NCBI GenBank assembly: GCA_040635515.1
Contig: JBEYHY010000001.1
Location: 62,001-126,000, forward strand
Direction of reading: 5' to 3'
From: Prauserella_A sp040635515
GTDB taxonomy: Bacteria; Actinomycetota; Actinomycetes; Mycobacteriales; Pseudonocardiaceae
DNA length: 64,000 nt
In this document: positions 51,968 through 59,896 of the stretch, in pieces
Layout: each line of letters starts with the position of its first letter
How positions within the stretch are numbered: position 1 is the first letter of the stretch
Program-made: the position numbers and the translations under genes
The notes under the pieces: model-generated
What the model saw: the letters and a program-made list of their open reading frames with translations, nothing else
Told to the model about the DNA's origin: nothing
The model's database searches: none

Positions 51968-54957
51968 CCGGCGTTCGCTCCGTACTCGGGGTGTCACCGG
52001 TGGAGGCGGATTGCTTCCGCACCATCGGAGACGCGATCAGCTCGGCCCGCGACGGGGATGTGATCTCCGTGCGGCCTGGTGTGTATCCGGAGTCGATCAC
52101 GCTCGATCGCGACGTGACGCTGTCCGGCTCGGGTCAGCCCGGTGACGTGCGGGTCGAGTCGTCGGGGGAGGCGGTACTGCGGGCGAGCGCCGAGCATGCC
52201 GAGGTGTCGGGGATCGAGTTCGCGCACTCCGGCGGCGAGGTCGCCGTCGACGTGCGATCCGGGCTGCTGAATCTCGACGAGTGCGTGGTCGGCGCCGATT
52301 CCGAGGTCGCAGTCGTCGCGCGCAAGGGTTCCCGGCTTCGGCTCGGTGGCACCACGGTGCGTAATCCCGGCGGAGCCGGTGTTCTGGTGTTCGACGGGGC
52401 GAAGGCCGAGCTCACGGGGTGCACGTTCACGTCGGTCGCCACGACCGCCGTCGTCGCTCGCTCCGGTGGGGCGCCGACGATGGTGAACTGCGTCGTGACC
52501 GAGGCAAAGGGCGCGGTACTCGCAGCCGACAAGGGATTCGGCGAACTGCGTGGTTGCCGTATCGAGGACATCTCCGGAACCGCGATCGTGGTCGAGGAGA
52601 ACAGCGCGCTGACCGTCACCGACACCCAAGTGTCCAACGTGGACGGTGTAGCGCTGTTGTCGGCGGGGGGATCGCGGCCGGTGCTGCGGGACTGCCGCAT
52701 CGCCGACACCACGGCGCAGGCGATCGTGGTGGTGCAGGACGCCTCCGCCGAGCTGGAGCGGGTCACCGTCGAGGGCGCGCGGGGACACGCGGTGCAGGTA
52801 CTGGACGCCTCGACGGCTGATCTCACCGAGTGCGTGATCACCGGCGCGGGTCACGACGCCGTCGTCGCGGGAGGGGACGCGAAGGCCAAGCTGGCAGGCT
52901 GCCGGATCACCGGAGGTTCAGGGGGCGGGGTCGTCGCCGAGCAGCAGGCCAGGGTGATCGTGCGCGACACCGTGGTCGCAGGCGCGGCCTCGGCGGGACT
53001 GATCGCGCGGAACCAGGCGCGGCTCGTGGTCGAGCGGGGCGAGGTCCGCGAGTGCCGGACCGGCGTGAGCTGGCATGACCACGCGGACGGCTCCGTCACC
53101 GGCGCCGTCGTGCGGGACAACCTCGGCGACGGCATCTCGGTACTCACCGACCAGGCCGTCGACGTCACCGGCTGCCGCACGGACCGCAACCTCGGCACCG
53201 ACACCAGGCGGCCGGGTGCCGGACTCCAGGAACCGGACGGGCCAGAGCACGAGGCGGCGCCGCCTTCGCCCGCCGATGGCGAGGAACTGGACGGATTGCT
53301 GGGGGAACTCGCCGCGCTCGTCGGGCTCGACGGTGTCAAGCGCGAGGTGGAGACGCTCGTCCGGTTGCACCAGATGTCCGAACGCCGTGCGGCGGCGGGA
53401 CTTCCCTCGCCGCCGCTGTCCCGGCATCTCGTGTTCACCGGCTCACCCGGTACCGGCAAGACCACCGTGGCGCGGCTGTACGGCCGGATCCTCGCCGCGC
53501 TGGGCGTGCTGCGCTCGGGCCAGCTGGTCGAGGTCGCCCGGCCGGATCTGGTCGCGTCGGTGGTCGGCGGCACGGCGATCAAGACCACCGAGATGTTCAC
53601 GAAGGCCATCGGCGGCGTGCTGTTCATCGACGAGGCCTACACGCTGTCAGCGGGCAGTGGTTCCTCCGGTGGCCCCGATTTCGGCCGCGAGGCCATCGAC
53701 ACACTCGTCAAGCTCATGGAGGATCACCGGGACGAGGTCGTGGTGATCGTCGCGGGCTACACCAACGACATGCGCTCCTTCCTTGCGGCGAACCCGGGGC
53801 TCTCGTCCAGGTTCTCGCGCACCATCGAGTTCGCCGACTACTCGTCGGCCGAGCTGGTCACCATCGTCGACGGGCTGTGCGGCAGCCACGACTACCGGCT
53901 GGAATTCGAGACCAGAGCCGCGCTGCACACCTACTTCACCGAACTGCCCCGCGATTCCGCGTTCGGCAACGGCCGTACCGCGCGCAAGGTGTTCGAGGAA
54001 ATGCTCGGCAGGCAGGCCTACCGGCTGGCCGACGATCCCGAAGCGGGACACGTCGCGCTGACCAGGCTGCTGCCGGTCGACCTCGGGCCGCTGCCCGGTT
54101 CGTCCGTCGGCGCGGGAGCGGGAAGACCCGACGAGGAACGGATCGAGCAGCTGCTCGGCAAACTGCGTGCCCTCGTCGGCTTGGACGAGGTGAAGTCCGA
54201 GGTGTCCGACATGGTCGACCTGCTCGCCTCGGCGAGAAGGCGGCAGGCCGCCGGGCTCCCGGCGCCGTCGGTGAGCAGGCACCTGATCTTCGCGGGCCCG
54301 CCGGGCACCGGCAAGACGACCGTGGCGCGGTTGTACGGATCGCTGCTCGCCGCACTCGGGGTGATCGCGCAGGGCCAGGTCACCGAGGTGGCGAGGGCGG
54401 ACCTGGTCGGGGAGTACGTGGGGCACACGGCCCGCCGCACCACCGAGGCATTCGACCGGGCTCGTGGCGGGGTCCTGTTCATCGACGAGGCGTACACGTT
54501 GTCGGCGAGCAGGGGCTCCGGTACCGATTTCGGCCGCGAGGCCATCGACACACTCGTCAAGCTCATGGAGGATCACCGGGACGAGGTCGTGGTGATCGCG
54601 GCGGGCTACGAACGGGAGATGGCGGGCTTCCTTGCGGCCAACCCGGGGCTCTCGTCCCGATTCAGCCACCGGGTCCGCTTCGCCGACTACACCGCCGACG
54701 AACTGGTCACCATCGTCAATCAGCACGCCACGGAGTCCGGCTACGAGTGCACCGGCCCGGCGGTCGCGGCGCTGCGCACTCACTTCGCCACCATGCACAG
54801 GGGTGACTCGTTCGGCAACGGCCGTTATGCCAGGCAGGTGCTCGACGAAACCGTCGCCCATCACGCGCGCCGCACCCGCTCACTGACCGATCCGACGATG
54901 GACGACCTGTGCGTGCTGCTCCCGGAAGACGTTCCGGCCCCGCCGCGTCCCGAATAG
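51952..54957 (+). CDS. Beta-helix protein fused to two EccA/CbxX-type AAA+ ATPase modules
   Basis: 1,001 residues. The GTG at 51952 is chosen because AGGAGG lies about 6 nt upstream; the ATG at 51964 is too far. Residues about 15-420 form a right-handed parallel beta-helix of roughly 23-residue coils (pectate-lyase/NosD-like, with no catalytic site evident). AAA+ module 1 has K503 (GSPGTGKTT) and D560-E561 (FIDEAYTL). Module 2 has K788 (GPPGTGKTT) and D845-E846. Both belong to the CbxX/CfqX group that includes EccA, the cytosolic T7SS ATPase. Here the usual TPR N-terminus is replaced by a beta-helix and the ATPase is doubled. Last gene of the plus-strand T7SS operon. Confidence 0.9.
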   Translation: MASRMTGVRSVLGVSPVEADCFRTIGDAISSARDGDVISVRPGVYPESITLDRDVTLSGSGQPGDVRVESSGEAVLRASAEHAEVSGIEFAHSGGEVAVDVRSGLLNLDECVVGADSEVAVVARKGSRLRLGGTTVRNPGGAGVLVFDGAKAELTGCTFTSVATTAVVARSGGAPTMVNCVVTEAKGAVLAADKGFGELRGCRIEDISGTAIVVEENSALTVTDTQVSNVDGVALLSAGGSRPVLRDCRIADTTAQAIVVVQDASAELERVTVEGARGHAVQVLDASTADLTECVITGAGHDAVVAGGDAKAKLAGCRITGGSGGGVVAEQQARVIVRDTVVAGAASAGLIARNQARLVVERGEVRECRTGVSWHDHADGSVTGAVVRDNLGDGISVLTDQAVDVTGCRTDRNLGTDTRRPGAGLQEPDGPEHEAAPPSPADGEELDGLLGELAALVGLDGVKREVETLVRLHQMSERRAAAGLPSPPLSRHLVFTGSPGTGKTTVARLYGRILAALGVLRSGQLVEVARPDLVASVVGGTAIKTTEMFTKAIGGVLFIDEAYTLSAGSGSSGGPDFGREAIDTLVKLMEDHRDEVVVIVAGYTNDMRSFLAANPGLSSRFSRTIEFADYSSAELVTIVDGLCGSHDYRLEFETRAALHTYFTELPRDSAFGNGRTARKVFEEMLGRQAYRLADDPEAGHVALTRLLPVDLGPLPGSSVGAGAGRPDEERIEQLLGKLRALVGLDEVKSEVSDMVDLLASARRRQAAGLPAPSVSRHLIFAGPPGTGKTTVARLYGSLLAALGVIAQGQVTEVARADLVGEYVGHTARRTTEAFDRARGGVLFIDEAYTLSASRGSGTDFGREAIDTLVKLMEDHRDEVVVIAAGYEREMAGFLAANPGLSSRFSHRVRFADYTADELVTIVNQHATESGYECTGPAVAALRTHFATMHRGDSFGNGRYARQVLDETVAHHARRTRSLTDPTMDDLCVLLPEDVPAPPRPE
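53675..53749 (+). repeat. 75-bp perfect direct repeat, copy 1
   Basis: Identical at every base to 54524-54598, 849 bp (283 codons) downstream. It covers the second region of AAA+ module 1 after Walker B (DFGREAIDTLVKLMEDHRDE onward). Confidence 0.95.
54524..54598 (+). repeat. 75-bp perfect direct repeat, copy 2
   Basis: Second copy of the repeat at 53675-53749, in the equivalent position of AAA+ module 2. Flanking sequence diverges immediately on both sides. Confidence 0.95.
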
Positions 54958-54973
54958 GCGCGGCGGGGCCGGA
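54933..54973. terminator. Strong bidirectional hairpin closing the T7SS operon
   Basis: The arms CCGGCCCCGCCGCG (54934-54947) and CGCGGCGGGGCCGG (54959-54972) are perfect 14-bp complements, extended by one T-A pair, with an 11-nt loop containing the AAA+ gene stop codon. It lies 11 bp from the stop of the convergent ECF sigma gene. It has no U-tract, as in many actinomycete terminators. Confidence 0.85.
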
Positions 54974-54984
54974 GAAGTGCTCGT

Positions 54985-55488
54985 TCAGGCGGCTTCCAGC
55001 TGAAGCCCCGCCGTGGAACGCAGCGTCCGCAAAGCGTTGTGCAGCCTGCTTTTCACGGTACCGGCTGGAATGCCGAGCACCTTGGCGGCCGAGGTCGTGG
55101 TCCGGTCGGCGTAGTAGACCTCGACCAGCGTGTCCCTGTGCACCGGCGAAAGGCCGCCGAGGATGTCCCCGACGACCATGCGGGTTTCCACCTCGTCGCC
55201 CGCCTGCTGGACGGCGGTGGACTCGATGCCCTGCTCGGGAAACTCGACCTCGGACGGCCGCGCGCGGCGGACGCGGTGCTGGTCGATGGCGATGTTGTGG
55301 GCGACCCGCATCAGCCAGCCGCGGACCGAGCCCCGGTCCTCGGTGAGCCGGTCGAGCTTGCGCCAAGCCCTGACCCAGGTTTCCTGGACGACATCCTCCG
55401 CCGCGTACCGGTCTCCGCCGGTGAGGCGCGTGGCGTATGCCTGCAGAGCGGAGCCGTGAACTCGCACGATGTCCTCGATGCTGACCAT
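54985..55488 (-). CDS. ECF-family RNA polymerase sigma factor
   Basis: 167 residues. Region 2 contains YAAEDVVQETWVRAWRKLDR and GWLMRVAHNIAIDQHRVRRA. Region 4 contains LSPVHRDTLVEVYYADRTTT followed by AAKVLGIPAGTVKSRLHNAL. The size and motifs are close to SigK/SigL-type ECF factors. No anti-sigma gene is adjacent in the window, which is unusual for this type. Its regulon is unknown. Confidence 0.93.
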   Translation of the reverse strand: MVSIEDIVRVHGSALQAYATRLTGGDRYAAEDVVQETWVRAWRKLDRLTEDRGSVRGWLMRVAHNIAIDQHRVRRARPSEVEFPEQGIESTAVQQAGDEVETRMVVGDILGGLSPVHRDTLVEVYYADRTTTSAAKVLGIPAGTVKSRLHNALRTLRSTAGLQLEAA

Positions 55489-55587
55489 TTTCTGACCTCA
55501 CCCGTCTCGCGTTGCCCTTTGGGACAAAGCTTTCCGCCGGGGCGAGGTGAAGTCGCTGGGTCTGTCCCTCCGCGCGGGGGAGATGTC

Positions 55588-55627
55588 CCGCTTCGCCGGG
55601 TAGGGATATCCCCACCCGGCGAAGCGG
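55588..55627. terminator. 40-bp compound palindrome between ECF sigma and Hsp70-like genes
   Basis: The outer arms CCGCTTCGCCGGGT (55588-55601) and ACCCGGCGAAGCGG (55614-55627) are perfect 14-bp complements. Between them lies the perfect palindrome GGGATATCCC (55603-55612). It is 67 bp downstream of the Hsp70-like gene and 100 bp upstream of the sigma-factor start on the same strand. Terminator is the simplest reading; a cruciform or protein-binding site is also possible. Confidence 0.7.
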
Positions 55628-55694
55628 CGAGGACACGAGCGGTGATGCCGGAGATCAACACTCCCGCACCATCCACAGTGGTGTCAATGTGCGA

Positions 55695-57551
55695 TCACGA
55701 CGTGACCGCGCACGAACCGGCTTCGGAATCGGCGGCCGCGTCGGCTTCCCAGCGGACGTTGCGGAAGGTCGCGTCGAACGATCCCTCCGAGTACACGACG
55801 AACGGGGTGTCCACGCGCGCCGGATCCAGGCCTTCGGCGACGAAGCAGCGCAGCGGGATCGTGACCGTGCGCTGCTCTCCGGCGGGAAGTTCCCGGAACA
55901 GCTGCGTGGTGTCCACCGTGCCGCCGCACGGATACCTGCAGTGCGCGCCGACGCTCGTCGGGCCGCTCGCGGCCTCGTGCGCGCGCACGTCGAACACCAG
56001 CGCGCCGTCGCGCTCCGAGTAGCCGGAAAGGTCGGGGTATTCGTTGACCGACTGGAGATAGACCTGTCCAGGGCCTTCGCCCTTCCACGTCACCCGCAGG
56101 CCGTCCTTGACGTTCGCCTCGATCGCCTGGTGGCTCACGGAGTCACCGACGATTTCGCTGCCTCCCCAGTTCTGGTTCGAGCCGATGAACACGTGATACC
56201 GCTCGGCGATCGTGTCGCCGAACATGACCAGCGGGGAGTCCGGGTCGGGACGGCCGTCTCGCTGAGCGGCCGATTCGCCTGCCGTAGGGGTGCCCTCGGA
56301 TTCGCTGCCGGGGCCGTTCACGATCAGCGCGGTGACCAGTACCGCGACCGCGGCGACCGTGACTCCGGCCAGCAATGCCTTCCATCGTCCGGCCCGCGAG
56401 GGCTTCGGCCCGGCTTCGGGCCGGGCGGGCTCCGGTACCGGCGCGGCGGCCGCCTCCGGTACCGGCGTTGCCACGGGGGCGCCGGACAGTGCGCGCGTGG
56501 CGATCGTGGCAGCGCCGAGCGCGACGGTGAACTTCGGGTGCTGGGTGACCCGCACCGGCTTGTCGAACTCCTCGAACACCATCTGGGTCACCAGCGGGAT
56601 CCTGGACGAGCCGCCTGCCAGCAACACGGCCGACAGATCGTCGGTCCGCAGGCCCGCCGAGGCGACGGTGCGCCGCAACGCGCCCACCGTCAGCTCGACG
56701 GAAGGGCGGATCACCGCGTTGAATTCCAGCCGGGTCACGGTCAGCTCGCGCGGTCCCGACGGCAGCGGCACGGTCATCGTCACATCCGGTTCGGTCGACA
56801 ATTCGACCTTGGTGCGCACGCACAGCGCGCGGATGCTCGCCAGCGCGGCGGCGGAGGCGGGATCGGCCGGATCGAGTCTGCTGATCGCGCCGTCGAGGCG
56901 GGAATCGAGGTGGGAGAGCAGCGCGTCGTCGAAGTCCATGCCGCCGAGGTGCTCGATGCCTTCGGGGGTGCCGAGGATCTCCATGCCGCCGGCTCGCATC
57001 CGCAGGATCGTCGTGTCGAGCGTGCCGCCGCCCAGGTCGTACACGGCAACGACCTCGCCGTCACCAAGGGTGCGCTCGCGGGTGTAGTGCGCCGCCGCGG
57101 CCTCCGGTTCGGTGATCACCTGGACGTCGTCGAGCCCGGCGAGCCTTGGTACCTCGGCGAATTGCTCCCGCCGATAGGGCCCCCAGATCGCGGGACAGGT
57201 CAGCGTGATGGACGTGGGCGGGGCGCCCGCCGAGGCGGTGATCTGGTCGAGGACGCCGCGAAGCTGCGCGGCCATCAGCGCCGTCGGGGAATAGGCCGCG
57301 CCGCCGAGCAGCAGCGGTGTCGGATCGCCGAGCCGTCGCTTGAACCCGCGTGCCAGCCGCGCGGGGTCTGCCGCGGCCTGCGCTGCCTGCTCGGCGGCGG
57401 CGCCGGTCAGCAGACTCCCGTCCGGTGCGTGGTAGGCGAGCGAAGGGATGACGAAGCCCTGGGAGAGGGCGGCCATCCGGGTGCCGTTGTGGTCGCCGAT
57501 CGCGGCGGAGGTGAACGTGGTGCCCAGGTCTATGCCGACCGCGTAGCGCAC
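55695..57551 (-). CDS. Hsp70 (DnaK-like) nucleotide-binding domain fused via a membrane helix to an ExoP-C-like domain
   Basis: 618 residues from a GTG. Residues 1-350 are an Hsp70/actin-fold ATPase: GIDLGTTFTSAAIGDHNGT (phosphate 1), VYDLGGGTLDTTIL (phosphate 2), and VLLAGGSSRIPLVTQMV (adenosine). The DnaK substrate-binding domain is absent. After a Pro/Ala linker comes one membrane helix (residues about 393-413). The extracytoplasmic C-terminal 190 residues (GQVYLQSVNEYPDLSGYSER, CRYPCGGTVDTTQLF, IPLRCFVAEGLDPARVDTPF) match the ExoP-C/galactose-binding-like domain found at the C-terminus of GH3 exo-glucanases, with paired cysteines. A membrane ATPase sensing or binding glycans is inference. 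Confidence 0.9.
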   Translation of the reverse strand: MRYAVGIDLGTTFTSAAIGDHNGTRMAALSQGFVIPSLAYHAPDGSLLTGAAAEQAAQAAADPARLARGFKRRLGDPTPLLLGGAAYSPTALMAAQLRGVLDQITASAGAPPTSITLTCPAIWGPYRREQFAEVPRLAGLDDVQVITEPEAAAAHYTRERTLGDGEVVAVYDLGGGTLDTTILRMRAGGMEILGTPEGIEHLGGMDFDDALLSHLDSRLDGAISRLDPADPASAAALASIRALCVRTKVELSTEPDVTMTVPLPSGPRELTVTRLEFNAVIRPSVELTVGALRRTVASAGLRTDDLSAVLLAGGSSRIPLVTQMVFEEFDKPVRVTQHPKFTVALGAATIATRALSGAPVATPVPEAAAAPVPEPARPEAGPKPSRAGRWKALLAGVTVAAVAVLVTALIVNGPGSESEGTPTAGESAAQRDGRPDPDSPLVMFGDTIAERYHVFIGSNQNWGGSEIVGDSVSHQAIEANVKDGLRVTWKGEGPGQVYLQSVNEYPDLSGYSERDGALVFDVRAHEAASGPTSVGAHCRYPCGGTVDTTQLFRELPAGEQRTVTIPLRCFVAEGLDPARVDTPFVVYSEGSFDATFRNVRWEADAAADSEAGSCAVTS

Positions 57552-58033
57552 GCCGGAACCTCCCTCTCCCGTTCCGCGGGCCGGTTTTCGCGTGCTGCTA
57601 CGCCTGGGCTTTCCGTCGGCGGCGGCCCGGCATCACTGGAATGGAGCAGGGTCCAGGCGCTCATTGTTACTCCCCGAGGTCGCGCAGAGGCGTCTGCGTT
57701 TGGTGTTGGTCCGGCTCCGTACTTACCCGGCATTCGCACAGCGGCACCAGTGACACCGCGTCATGCGAACACCCGATGGACTGTCATGACTCGGTGATCC
57801 GAAGGGCGCCTCTCGCCATGACGTCCACTCCTCGCGAAATCCGTCTTGCCCGCACGGCTTCCAGTCTTGTCCATGACCTTGCCGTGTGGTCAAGACCTGT
57901 CGGTGCGCTGCCTACAGTAGGCGACGCGCGTCCCCGCGATGGAGGTGCCACGGGTGTCACGGTGCCAGCGGTGTTCGCGAGGGGACCGGTACCTGCCGGT
58001 GGCGGGCCGTGCCGTGGCCGGTGAGGTCCGTCC
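57552..58033. other. Intergenic region with no supported gene
   Basis: This 482-bp stretch, less G+C-biased in codon position than its neighbours, carries no convincing gene. A 68-codon frame (57818-58024) lacks typical actinomycete third-position bias. Visible elements are the dyad TGACC-N9-GGTCA near 57875, nested within GTCTTG...CAAGAC, and the odd palindrome GCCTAC-A-GTAGGC at 57910-57922. The promoter of the Hsp70-like gene should lie at its left end. Confidence 0.6.
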
Positions 58034-58669
58034 TTAACGGACGGTGAAATCCCGGTGAGCTGCTTCGGCGACCCGCTGACGTCGTTTTCTGGCAAGGCTC
58101 CGCTTGCAGCGAGCCAGGTCCCGCAGGCCGTACAGCGCGAAGAAGGGCTTGAGCGGCCACGCCTCGCCCGGCCGGTAATCGTCGGCACGGACCAGGCGCT
58201 CGGCGAGGTCGGGGCGTTGGTGCCGCAGGTAGAGGCGAGCCTTCTGGGCATGCAGCGGATTGGAAACGATCTTGATCTGGTCCGCGTGCTCGATCAGCGG
58301 GATCACGTTCTCGATGTTCTGCCAGGTGCTTCGCGACCGTTCCTCCAGCCGCGCCGTCCCGGTGAAACCGCGTTCGGCCACGGCGTAGCGCGCGAGCAGG
58401 GCCGCTTCGGAGACCGATCCCGCGCCGCTTGCTCCGGAGCAGACCAGTATCGAATCGGACATGGCGGGGTCGATGGAACGCAATGCCGCCCGCATCCGCC
58501 ACCGGTTCAGCGCGTTGGCCCGCTCACCGCCGGTGTCGCGGAAGCCGAGTACGACCACCGCCTCGGAACGGGCGAAGGGACGCTCGCATACCTGGGCGCG
58601 GGCGGCTCGCCAGTGCACGAGCTCGCCCCAGATCACCACCCCGACAGCGGCCATCACCGTGCGGTTCAC
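58034..58669 (-). CDS. YdcF/ElyC-family (DUF218) protein
   Basis: 211 residues. A short hydrophobic N-terminus (TVMAAVGVVIWGELVHW) is followed by the DUF218 fold: EAVVVLGFRDTGG, SILVCSGASGAG, ARLEERSRSTWQNIENVIPL and IKIVSNPLHAQKARLYLR. Members (SanA, ElyC, YdcF) act in envelope integrity, though the chemistry is unresolved; the E-x-x-S-x-x-T-x-x-N motif is characteristic. A weak hairpin (CCGTCC-N5-GGACGG, 58028-58044) spans the stop codon. Confidence 0.87.
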   Translation of the reverse strand: MNRTVMAAVGVVIWGELVHWRAARAQVCERPFARSEAVVVLGFRDTGGERANALNRWRMRAALRSIDPAMSDSILVCSGASGAGSVSEAALLARYAVAERGFTGTARLEERSRSTWQNIENVIPLIEHADQIKIVSNPLHAQKARLYLRHQRPDLAERLVRADDYRPGEAWPLKPFFALYGLRDLARCKRSLARKRRQRVAEAAHRDFTVR

Positions 58670-58702
58670 GGTTTGTGATCCTTTCCGCCCTGTGGACAGG
58701 CG

Positions 58703-59158
58703 TCAGCGGCCACAGCGGTCAATCCGTTTCCATGGCCAGTCCGTACCGAGCCAGTCGGCGACGGCCTCGGCCAGCGGAGTGTCGAGGTCCGCTTTGTCCG
58801 CCCGCACCCAGGACTGGACCGTGACGTCCTGCCCGTCCGACTCGGGCGGGTACAGGTAGACGCACCCGATGACGTCGCCGCCGGGATCCAGGACGGTGAA
58901 GGTGAAGCCGGCGCCCCGCGCGAAGTCGTCGGCATGCCTGCGAAGGTCGGAAAGATTCTCTTCGAGCGTCATGCCCTCGCGTGGCGGCCAGTTGCCGTCG
59001 GGGTAGCCGGGAGTGGAGCGGATGTGCTCGATACTCGACATCCACGCGGCGTGATCGGCGCTGTTGTGCCGAGGCCCCAGTGGTTCCAGGCGGAACCGAT
59101 CGGTGACAAGCGAGACCGGCGCGACGAAGCCGGCCGGTACGAACTCTTCCCCGGTCAT
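58703..59158 (-). CDS. GNAT-family N-acetyltransferase
   Basis: 151 residues from the ATG at 59158, the start that gives a normal GNAT N-terminus; 23 codons upstream remain open but are arginine-rich and unlike the family. The order LVTDRFRLEPLGPRHNSADH, AWMSSIEHIRSTPGYPDGNW, FTFTVLDPGGDVIGCVYLYP and a terminal WPWKRIDRCGR block fit the GNAT fold, though the acetyl-CoA loop (R/Q-x-x-G-x-G/A) is not clear. Substrate unknown. Confidence 0.78.
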   Translation of the reverse strand: MTGEEFVPAGFVAPVSLVTDRFRLEPLGPRHNSADHAAWMSSIEHIRSTPGYPDGNWPPREGMTLEENLSDLRRHADDFARGAGFTFTVLDPGGDVIGCVYLYPPESDGQDVTVQSWVRADKADLDTPLAEAVADWLGTDWPWKRIDRCGR

Positions 59159-59242
59159 GGCCGGGATCCTACTGGTGAGGCAGGGCACTCGCACCCGGGT
59201 TTCGCGGCGCCGACCTTCTGTCCTCAATAGACAGTTGCGTCG

Positions 59243-59887
59243 TCAATCGGCTCCGGCAAAGGTGGCGAACGCGATGATGTTGTCGCGGTAGCTGCCCTCC
59301 GCGGCGTCGAACACCCCTCCGCAGGTGATCAGCCGCAGCTCGGGGCCTTCGGTATCGCCGTACACCTCGTCGGAGGGAAACGCGGACTTCGGTTCCCGCG
59401 CCATGCGCTCGACGACGAACCGCGCGACACTCCCGTCGCTTCTGCCTACCCTGATCTCGTCACCGGCATCCAGTTCGTGGAGGCGGGCGAAGATACCGTC
59501 CTCGCCTCCACCGTCGACGTGCCCGAGAATCACGGCGGGCCCGGTCTCACCCGGCGTCGGGCTGTACTGGTACCAGCCTGCCTGCATCGGTTCGTCAACG
59601 GGCGGGACGGTCACCGTCCGGTCGGGATTGAGTCCCAGTGGCACGAGCGACGAGTGCGCGCCGATCCCCGGCACGTCCACCCATTCCGGAGCCGATCGCG
59701 GTAATGCCGTTACCGGCGGGGTGTTCGCCGCCGGCGACGCCGGGGCGGGAGATGGGGAACCGGGGCCGTCCGGCTGCTCCGCTGAGCAGCCGGACAGCAC
59801 GACGGCGACCAGCGCCAGGAAGGTCGCGATCGTGCCGCGACCGCTCCGGTTTCCCCGCACACGGGAACGGCTGGAGTTCCGTCTCAT
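59243..59887 (-). CDS. Class F sortase, second copy
   Basis: 214 residues with an N-terminal membrane helix (TIATFLALVAVLSGC-like, ending L-S-G-C, a possible lipobox) and a Pro-rich spacer. The catalytic set H123 (LGHVDGG), C189 (LITCGG) and R201 (SYRDNI) is complete. It shares the blocks AGWYQYSPTPGETGPAVILG and PSDEVYGDTEGPELRLITCG with the sortase at 1869-2489. It lies 9 bp downstream of a second small exported protein ending in a P-E-T-G-G-G motif, the likely substrate. Confidence 0.92.
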   Translation of the reverse strand: MRRNSSRSRVRGNRSGRGTIATFLALVAVVLSGCSAEQPDGPGSPSPAPASPAANTPPVTALPRSAPEWVDVPGIGAHSSLVPLGLNPDRTVTVPPVDEPMQAGWYQYSPTPGETGPAVILGHVDGGGEDGIFARLHELDAGDEIRVGRSDGSVARFVVERMAREPKSAFPSDEVYGDTEGPELRLITCGGVFDAAEGSYRDNIIAFATFAGAD

Positions 59888-59896
59888 CCGGGTTCC

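Noticed and set aside
51952..53200. Beta-helix region as an active pectate lyase or polysaccharide lyase
   Set aside because: The coils are regular but no catalytic Asp/Lys/Arg cluster is recognisable; a binding or scaffold role is more likely.
57818..58024. 68-codon frame starting MTSTPREIRLARTAS
   Set aside because: Weak ribosome-binding site and no actinomycete third-position G+C bias; the resemblance to ANTAR-protein N-termini is too short to trust.
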